DNA of 10,741 bases from Verrucomicrobiota bacterium (lineage in GTDB: Bacteria > Verrucomicrobiota > Verrucomicrobiia > Chthoniobacterales > UBA10450): contig QHPM01000113.1 in NCBI GenBank assembly GCA_003219095.1, positions 1 to 10,741 on the forward strand, in the 5' to 3' direction. Below the pieces are notes generated by a model. The model searched no databases. It was not told the DNA's origin and worked only from the letters and a program-made list of their open reading frames with translations. Position numbers and translations under genes: made by a program. Position 1 is the stretch's first letter; every line of letters starts with the position of its first letter. This document shows positions 1-4,235 of the stretch, piece by piece.

Positions 1-195
1 CGCATAACCCGTTGTCGGCTGCGTTTCCCTTAGCTTATGACGAAATTCGGGCCAATCCTGAGTTAAGAACGCCTCGGCAGCTAAACCAGCCAACGCGAGC
101 AACGCCGCGCGCAGGACGATTCTTAACCAGAAAGGAGGAGCGGCCTGAACGCCGGTATCCACGTCTTCCCTAGGCTTCCCTTCTTTGCACTCCAT
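1..195 (-). CDS. Partial small membrane-anchored protein, N-terminal 65 residues (unrecognised)
   Basis: A minus-strand reading frame opens with ATG at 193-195 and stays open to the left edge, giving the first 65 residues of a protein whose end lies outside the window. The first 22 residues are polar. Residues 23-46 then form one hydrophobic, alanine/leucine-rich segment (starting WLRIVLRAALLALAG), which looks like a membrane anchor with the N terminus in the cytoplasm. A charged stretch follows (DWPEFRHKLRE). No good Shine-Dalgarno is visible before the ATG. An in-frame GTG at codon 12 has a purine-rich stretch before it and is an alternative start. The gene is divergent from the small gene starting at 462. 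I do not recognise the family. That it is coding is inferred from the open frame and the coherent hydrophobic segment. Confidence 0.45.
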   Translation of the reverse strand, partial: MECKEGKPREDVDTGVQAAPPFWLRIVLRAALLALAGLAAEAFLTQDWPEFRHKLRETQPTTGYA

Positions 196-461
196 CTCGC
201 GAGAGAGAACCAGCAGAGGTCATGCCCCTTGGCAGGGCGGGTCAGAACGTTCCCCCGACCTCGGAACGGTTAGCGCCGAGATTCCGGTTGGCGAAAGGTG
301 GTGTGAGATTCGGCAAACAGTATTCGGTTGGACAACAGAAGTTTCCATTCGGCGTGAAGACCGCGCACGCCCTGAAAATTCGATCATTCAAACCGGAGGC
401 GCACGCCGAAAGGTTACGCGGTGTGGGAAATTCATCCGGTGACGAAAATGGAAGTAATTCC
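196..461. other. Divergent intergenic region, no gene supported
   Basis: This stretch separates the minus-strand partial gene on the left from the plus-strand small gene at 462. Overlapping frames exist on both strands, but their translations are low-complexity, arginine-rich or unlike any family I know. I see no RNA gene here. It presumably carries promoters for both flanking genes, but I could not pick out convincing -35/-10 pairs. Confidence 0.4.
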
Positions 462-647
462 ATGAAGTATTGGGAAATCGTAGCTGACAACCTCAGCAAA
501 GCTGGGTGGAGTTGGGGTTATTGCAGCGCCGTCACACACGAGGACTGGCGCTGGATTGTTGACGCCCATCGCGAAGGTCGGCGCTACATTGTCCATTCTG
601 ACGAACTGTTGACCGCGTTTTTGGAAGTCGAAGCTACGGTGCTGTAA
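462..647 (+). CDS. Small soluble protein of the MKYWEI.ADNLSKAGWSWG type (61 aa, function unknown)
   Basis: The frame is open from 222, but the natural start is ATG 462. GGAAG at 450-454 gives a well-placed ribosome binding site, and the protein then begins MKYWEIVADNLSKAGWSWG. I recall this N terminus from many short hypothetical proteins of soil bacteria. Those homologues typically continue with a segment about 'DAHR' and a C terminus ending around 'LTAFLE'. Both are present here (DAHREG near residue 35, ELLTAFLEVE near residues 48-57). The protein is tryptophan-rich in its first half (W4, W17, and more near residues 28-31). It has no signal peptide or membrane segment, so it is probably cytosolic. 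No function is known to me. The longer 141-residue version is unlikely because its extra N terminus has the composition of untranslated DNA. Confidence 0.75.
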   Translation: MKYWEIVADNLSKAGWSWGYCSAVTHEDWRWIVDAHREGRRYIVHSDELLTAFLEVEATVL

Positions 648-810
648 CACCGCAAATTTGCTCGTAATGGCCGTTTAGAACCGACCCTCGGTATTATGAG
701 CGGGTACGGAAATCGATTGACCCGTCGGATTTTCTGTTTTTCCCCGTAACCTCGCGCCAGATTTCGGACAGTACGTTTGTGAACCAAGTAGAGTCGCTTC
801 ACGAAAAACC

Positions 811-825
811 AAAAGGGGAAATCAA
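811..825 (+). promoter_or_regulatory. Ribosome binding site of the S74 repeat protein
   Basis: AAAAGGGGAAATCAA lies directly before ATG 826. Its AGGGG core is about 7 bases from the start codon. It fixes the start of the secreted repeat protein and is the strongest Shine-Dalgarno-like site in the window. Confidence 0.6.
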
Positions 826-2175
826 ATGAACAATTCAAACATTGACTTCAGAAATTCAATCGGCCGCTCGCCTGTGTGCTTTGGTTGTCTACTCATTGCG
901 CTCGTGCTCGCCTTCGTTATCCTCTCATCAAACGCGCGGGCTCAAGACGGTAATTACGGCAATGGAAACACGGCGGAAGGAGCCGACGCCCTGTACACGA
1001 TCATAAGTGGCAACGCCGGGGGCCCGCCAGGTGGTGGCAACACCGCGATTGGTTTCAATGCGCTTTTTTCGGATACGTTCGGCACTGAAAACACTGCCGT
1101 CGGTGACGGGGCCATGGTGGACAACACTACTGGATTCGACAACACCGCTATGGGATGGGCGGCGCTCTATACCAACACAACGGGCATCGAAAATACCGCA
1201 ATCGGCACTGCAGCGCTCGAATTCAACACCAGCGGCCACCACAATACGGCCGTAGGGGCTCACGCGCTCGACGTCAACAGCACTGGCGCGGAAAATACAG
1301 CCACCGGTTTTAATGCGCTGATAAACAACACAACCGGCGGAGACAACACGGCAACTGGTATCGACGCATTGGTATTGAATAAAAACGGCACTTCAAATAC
1401 CGCCGGAGGCGCTTTTTCCCTCTATAGTAACACGGATGGGAGCTTCAACACGGCAAATGGTTTGAACGCGCTTCGCAGCAACGGCAGCGGCAGCTCCAAC
1501 GCCGCTGTTGGCATCCAGGCTTTGTATAAGAACACGAGCGGAAGTCTGAACGTGGCAGTGGGGGCTCTGGCGGGTCAAAATCTGACGACTGGCAACAACA
1601 ACATCGATATCGGCGCGAACGTCCTTGGGGTTGCGGGCGAGTCCAACAAGATCCGCATTGGGAAGCAAGGTACACAGAACGGGGCCTTTATTGCCGGCAT
1701 CTTTGGGGTACCTGTGACTGGAAGCACCGTGGTAGTAAACGCAAGCGGCAAGCTAGGCGTCGCTACTTCATCGGCTCGTTTCAAGGACAATATTAGGCCC
1801 ATGGGCGTGACAAGCGAAGCGATCCTATCGCTGCGACCAGTTACCTTCCGCTACAAGCAGGAGCTTGATCCAGATGCGATTCCGCAGTTCGGCTTAGTAG
1901 CTGAAGAAGTAGAGAAGATTAATCCTGATCTGGTAGTCCGGGGCGAGGACGGAAAAGTCATGACGGTCCGATATGAAGCAGTGAACGCGATGTTGCTTAA
2001 TGAGTTCCTGAAAGAGCACCGGAACGTCGCAGAACAGCAGAGCACAATCGCCGCCCTCAAGACGACGGTCGCGCAGCAGCAGAAGCAGATTGAAGCTCTT
2101 ACTGCGACTGTCCAAAAAGTGAGCGACCAAGTCGGCCTCAGCAACCCTGCACTACAGTTAGTCGCCAACCCTTAA
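826..2175 (+). CDS. Secreted tail-fibre-like repeat protein with C-terminal peptidase S74 chaperone domain
   Basis: This 449-residue protein has a signal peptide with hydrophobic core at residues 20-35 and a likely cleavage after ARA near residue 39. Residues 72-259 hold about eleven to twelve 17-residue repeats of the form NTAxGxxALxxNTTGxx, which resemble the left-handed beta-roll heads of trimeric adhesins. After a short linker, residues 315-400 form an S74 / intramolecular chaperone domain. SSARFKDNI starts at 315, LRPVTFRYK is near 336, FGLVAEEV near 355, and VRYEAVNAMLLNEFLKE near 381. Residues 400-435 are glutamine-rich coiled coil. In the S74 family a Ser-Lys pair spaced by five residues (S-D-x-R-x-K) cuts the chain just before the Ser. 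S315 and K320 keep this spacing, so cleavage between T314 and S315 is predicted, releasing the chaperone after trimer assembly. It is probably a trimeric, exported surface or extracellular fibre. The ligand is unknown. Confidence 0.85.
   Translation: MNNSNIDFRNSIGRSPVCFGCLLIALVLAFVILSSNARAQDGNYGNGNTAEGADALYTIISGNAGGPPGGGNTAIGFNALFSDTFGTENTAVGDGAMVDNTTGFDNTAMGWAALYTNTTGIENTAIGTAALEFNTSGHHNTAVGAHALDVNSTGAENTATGFNALINNTTGGDNTATGIDALVLNKNGTSNTAGGAFSLYSNTDGSFNTANGLNALRSNGSGSSNAAVGIQALYKNTSGSLNVAVGALAGQNLTTGNNNIDIGANVLGVAGESNKIRIGKQGTQNGAFIAGIFGVPVTGSTVVVNASGKLGVATSSARFKDNIRPMGVTSEAILSLRPVTFRYKQELDPDAIPQFGLVAEEVEKINPDLVVRGEDGKVMTVRYEAVNAMLLNEFLKEHRNVAEQQSTIAALKTTVAQQQKQIEALTATVQKVSDQVGLSNPALQLVANP
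1039..1602 (+). repeat. In-gene 17-residue (51-bp) repeat array
   Basis: Successive units within the S74 protein each start with N-T/V/A-A and a glycine two residues later, followed by a short aliphatic residue plus L, then an N-T-T/S-G turn. Most units are exactly 17 residues (NTAVGDGAMVDNTTGFD, NTAMGWAALYTNTTGIE, NTAIGTAALEFNTSGHH). At DNA level the units are strongly diverged, so the array is old and held by protein structure rather than by recent slippage. Confidence 0.8.
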
Positions 2176-2205
2176 ATAGCCCCGTCGCACGCATAATGCG
2201 CGCTG

Positions 2206-2233
2206 GCCGCTTTTTACGATGCCCTCGAGCGGC
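2206..2233 (+). terminator. Weak hairpin between convergent genes, possible terminator
   Basis: GCCGCT at 2206-2211 pairs with AGCGGC at 2228-2233. An alternative CCTCG/CGAGG pairing (2223-2227 with 2238-2242) overlaps it. It lies between the convergent S74 gene and the minus-strand membrane protein gene. There is no clean T-run after the stem, so this is only a candidate. Confidence 0.25.
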
Positions 2234-2266
2234 TTTCCGAGGCAATGTCAGAAGTTGAAGCAGCAG

Positions 2267-2848
2267 CTAATAGATCGTGGCGCGCTCTGTAATCGACGGT
2301 CCAATTCGTTCGTCGAATGCTCGGTATGCTTTGCAACCTCCGCCAACAAACGCGCACAGCGCCATTACACCGAATACAACGGCGAATGAATTAACAATTC
2401 CGAACCCGAGTTTAGATCTACCCATCCTTCTTCTAGCATTCTCTCGCTTTTCTTTGGGCTTTTCCTCATCGAGCGAATCAAACTCGTGCTTGAGTGAACG
2501 AATGGTAAACCCTTGTGCGAAGTACGTTATGGCGCTCGCGGCGACAGCTAAGAACGCGCCGACCACAAACCACGTCAATGGTTCTCGTAGAACTCGAATC
2601 GCGGACTGGGGTGCCCCTATCGATGCTAAATGACCGATGAATGCTAGTAAGGCAACGGCGGCTCCCCCATTTAACAGTGTGACCGCCCTTAGTGCTTCGG
2701 TGCCTGCCGCATTCCCAGCTCGCGTTGCCTCCAGTGAGCGCGATGTGTTTGCGGCGTACGCCGCAAGATCGATGGCTTGCTGGCGCTGAACGGCATCAAG
2801 CGCAATTCTAAGCGCTTTATCTAAAGCCTCCGAAAAGTCGTCGCTCAT
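2267..2848 (-). CDS. Unrecognised protein with three membrane segments (193 aa)
   Basis: The protein starts at ATG 2846-2848 without a clear Shine-Dalgarno. Residues 1-50 are an amphipathic, alanine-rich helical region. Three hydrophobic segments follow, at about 55-77 (VTLLNGGAAVALLAFIGHLA), 91-113 and 147-170. A highly charged loop at about 117-146 (DEEKPKEKRENARRR) separates the last two. By the positive-inside rule this charged loop should be cytoplasmic. The 'LLNGGAAVALLAF' stretch is shared by many short hypothetical membrane proteins of bacteria, but I know of no assigned role. It stands alone on the minus strand, convergent with the S74 gene. Coding is supported by length, regular composition and coherent topology. 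Function is unknown. Confidence 0.7.
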   Translation of the reverse strand: MSDDFSEALDKALRIALDAVQRQQAIDLAAYAANTSRSLEATRAGNAAGTEALRAVTLLNGGAAVALLAFIGHLASIGAPQSAIRVLREPLTWFVVGAFLAVAASAITYFAQGFTIRSLKHEFDSLDEEKPKEKRENARRRMGRSKLGFGIVNSFAVVFGVMALCAFVGGGCKAYRAFDERIGPSITERATIY

Positions 2849-3048
2849 TTGAGTGGCGGGATTCGATGCAAAAGTAGTCAGGAGTGGATACAGGCGGCAA
2901 GATACAAAAGGAACAAAAAATCAGCTTGGAGAAAAAGGTCTTAGCCGTCCGAGTAAAACATCAAAGGTCAATCACGATACTGGTCTTAGCGTCTCTACGG
3001 TCGACTGTCGGACGCATCGCGCGCGCGCGCGTAAAAGCTCTCGATTTT

Positions 3049-3074
3049 CCATGTGATACTGCCATGTGATACTG
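3049..3074 (+). repeat. Perfect 13-bp tandem duplication
   Basis: CCATGTGATACTG occurs twice back to back with no mismatch (3049-3061 and 3062-3074). It lies in non-coding DNA between the CG run and the tRNA fragment. Its identity suggests a recent slippage event or a direct operator pair. I see no adjacent gene that it would clearly control. Confidence 0.85.
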
Positions 3075-3145
3075 CGCATATGGTTATGGGATAAAGTGAG
3101 TGGTAGTTGTGATAACGCACTGCAGAGCTGTTTTTCCTCTAGAAA

Positions 3146-3180
3146 CCGCGTTTTGATCGAATCACGAGGGGAAAACGCGG
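3146..3180. repeat. 9-bp perfect inverted repeat next to the tRNA fragment
   Basis: CCGCGTTTT at 3146-3154 and AAAACGCGG at 3172-3180 are exact inverse complements separated by 17 bases. They lie 21 bases beyond the point where tRNA homology stops, on its 3' side. On the minus strand this could be a rho-independent-like stem behind the former tRNA. The loop is long and no U-run follows, so termination is uncertain. It could equally be a recombinase arm site or chance. Confidence 0.45.
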
Positions 3181-3201
3181 ATGAGTGAAAATACTCCTGA
3201 A

Positions 3202-3243
3202 ACTGGGTGTAAACCAGCCGCTCTACCACTGAGCTAACCGCCC
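3202..3243 (-). pseudogene. 5' half of tRNA-Val(UAC), 3' half missing
   Basis: On the minus strand, starting at 3243, the sequence follows a tRNA exactly through position 43. It has acceptor 5' strand GGGCGGT, TA, D-stem GCTC with loop AGTGGTA and GAGC, and then a five-pair anticodon arm whose 7-base loop TTTACAC carries the anticodon TAC (valine). After CCAGT (3202) the match ends. The expected T-stem with its GTTCRANYC loop and the acceptor 3' strand ACCGCCC are absent, and the DNA there gives no alternative T-arm or acceptor partner. It is therefore a truncated gene and unlikely to be a working tRNA. A degenerate copy of the same half lies at 4122-4164. Confidence 0.75.
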
Positions 3244-3252
3244 GCTTTTCGG
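3208..3252 (-). repeat. Direct repeat copy 1 (tRNA half plus upstream flank)
   Basis: This 45-base stretch runs from the anticodon loop to about nine bases beyond the tRNA 5' end. It matches 4122-4164 in the same orientation, with about five substitutions and a 2-base gap. Together the two copies bracket the acetyltransferase gene. Confidence 0.75.
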
Positions 3253-3432
3253 CCGCCATTCTACACCCTGTGTTCACATCAGCAACGGCGGGATTATGGC
3301 GTATTACCGTTCACTCTAATCGCCGAATGCGTTGATTAAGGTTAATTTTCGTTGATCGGTAGCGATGAAGAAGCAAGTCCAGGGCGATGATTGTGTGGCA
3401 AGAACGGCTCTGGATTTGCTAATTATTCGTTC

Positions 3433-4083
3433 ATGGCAGCCTTTATCAATCTCGAGCTCTACGATAACTCGGATTTCGATCGTGGTGCGCCCAGGTGGAA
3501 GCGAATTTTATGGGTGCTGGTGCGCTGCGTTTTCTTTCAGAATCCCTGCCCTTGGGGATCGGCCTTCCGTTCTGCCTTACTCCGCGCGTTCGGTGCGAAG
3601 ATTGGGAAAGGAGTATGCTTCGGCAGCAATGTAAATATTTCCTTTCCATGGCGCCTGGCGGTGGGCGACCATGTCTGGATCGGCGACGATGTTGGGGTTC
3701 TCAGCCTGGCTCAGGTCACAATTGAATCGAATGTTTGTGTCGCCCGACGGTGCTTTCTTTGTACCGGAAGTCACGATTTTCGGCGGGAAGATTTCAAACT
3801 CAAGGTTGCGCCCATCCTCATTCGCAGGGGAAGCTGGATAACAATCGGCAGCCTGATTATGCCTGGAGTCACGATTGGCGAGGGTGCAGTTGTTTCCTCT
3901 GGTTCAGTCGTTCTGAAGGATGTGCCGGCCAATTGCCTGGTGCGCGGGAATCCCGCCGCAGTTGTGTGTGAGATACTTCGGAGCCCGGAATGCGCAAAGG
4001 CTTCTGTCGCAGTTTCACGCGCGGGCGTGCCTGACAAGTCATTATCACTGTCCGCGGATGCTGCCGCTGGACTCGATCGATAG
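3433..4083 (+). CDS. wcaF: WcaF-type LbH acetyltransferase (exopolysaccharide/colanic-acid-like)
   Basis: This is a putative acetyl-CoA-dependent O-acetyltransferase with a left-handed beta-helix, acting on sugars or polysaccharide precursors in the cytoplasm. Numbered from ATG 3433 (216 aa), it matches the WcaF pattern throughout. ELYDNSDFDRGAPRWKRILW lies at 8-27, LRAFGAKIGKGV at 50-61 and FPWRLAVGDHVWIG at 71-84. LCTGSHDF at 109-116 carries the expected catalytic His114, MPGVTIGEGAVV lies at 143-154, and RGNPAAVV at 171-178 closes the fold. The frame extends upstream to a TTG at 3391, but family members begin just before 'YDNSDF', so I prefer 3433 despite its weak Shine-Dalgarno. The last ~33 residues form an unusual serine/alanine-rich tail beyond the fold. 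No glycosyltransferase neighbours exist, and the gene is flanked by direct repeats of a tRNA half, so it may have arrived by transfer. Confidence 0.85.
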   Translation: MAAFINLELYDNSDFDRGAPRWKRILWVLVRCVFFQNPCPWGSAFRSALLRAFGAKIGKGVCFGSNVNISFPWRLAVGDHVWIGDDVGVLSLAQVTIESNVCVARRCFLCTGSHDFRREDFKLKVAPILIRRGSWITIGSLIMPGVTIGEGAVVSSGSVVLKDVPANCLVRGNPAAVVCEILRSPECAKASVAVSRAGVPDKSLSLSADAAAGLDR

Positions 4084-4121
4084 CGTCAGATCGCCTGTCG
4101 CGAGACTTATCTTTATCTATT

Positions 4122-4164
4122 TGTAAACCAGCGGCTCTAGCACTGAACGAGCCGCCCGCTTCGG
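4122..4164 (-). repeat. Direct repeat copy 2 (degenerate tRNA-Val 5' half)
   Basis: On the minus strand this copy keeps the upstream flank, the acceptor 5' strand beginning GGGCGG, part of the D-arm and the sequence up to TTTACA in the anticodon loop. Homology to copy 1 then stops and the next bases are A/T-rich. The D-arm is altered relative to copy 1, so the piece cannot fold as a standard tRNA half. It lies 39 bases after the acetyltransferase stop codon. Confidence 0.7.
4131..4155. terminator. 7-bp hairpin inside repeat copy 2, possible terminator
   Basis: GCGGCTC (4131-4137) and GAGCCGC (4149-4155) pair perfectly around an 11-base loop. The stem arises from the D-arm region of the tRNA half, with substitutions that lengthen the pairing compared with copy 1. 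It sits between the convergent acetyltransferase and fused spermidine-synthase genes. No T-run follows in either direction, so a role in termination is possible but unproven. Confidence 0.35.
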
Positions 4165-4235
4165 AGGTTCGAGCTTACACATTGCCAGCACGGAGCACGT
4201 GGTGATGACTGAGCATGGACCATTGCCGAGGCGTG

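Larger units (their letters stand above)
2849..3432. other. Gene-poor region with several small repeats and a tRNA fragment
   Basis: No frame here gives a credible protein. From left to right it holds an A-rich stretch (about 2895-2960), a 14-base alternating CG run (3018-3031), a perfect 13-bp tandem duplication (3049-3074), a 9-bp inverted repeat (3146-3180) and the 5' half of a tRNA-Val gene (3202-3243, minus strand). The last ~180 bases before the acetyltransferase hold nothing I can name. The minus-strand frame through the tRNA piece translates to the AVSSVVERLVYTQ string that tRNA genes typically give, so it is not a gene. The mix of broken and repeated pieces suggests a recombination-prone or decayed stretch. 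Confidence 0.6.

Noticed and set aside
222..461. N-terminal extension of the 61-residue protein to 141 residues
   Set aside because: The extra 80 residues have no family resemblance, while the internal ATG 462 has a good ribosome binding site and the known family start.
717..745. Possible promoter upstream of the S74 gene (TTGACC at 717-722)
   Set aside because: The -35-like box has no acceptable -10 box at the correct spacing.
2855..2872. Possible lost tRNA 3' half (minus-strand ATCGAATCCCGCCA-like sequence)
   Set aside because: It resembles a T-loop and stem end, but the 5' strand of the T-stem does not pair and the acceptor sequence is wrong. It is probably chance.
3169..3243. Complete tRNA-Val gene
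   Set aside because: The acceptor 3' strand and a T-arm with GTTCRANYC loop are missing. The bases at the expected positions do not pair with GGGCGGT.
2972..3277. 101-residue minus-strand reading frame containing AVSSVVERLVYTQ
   Set aside because: This string is the usual translation of a tRNA gene read as protein. The frame runs through the tRNA-Val half and has no other support.
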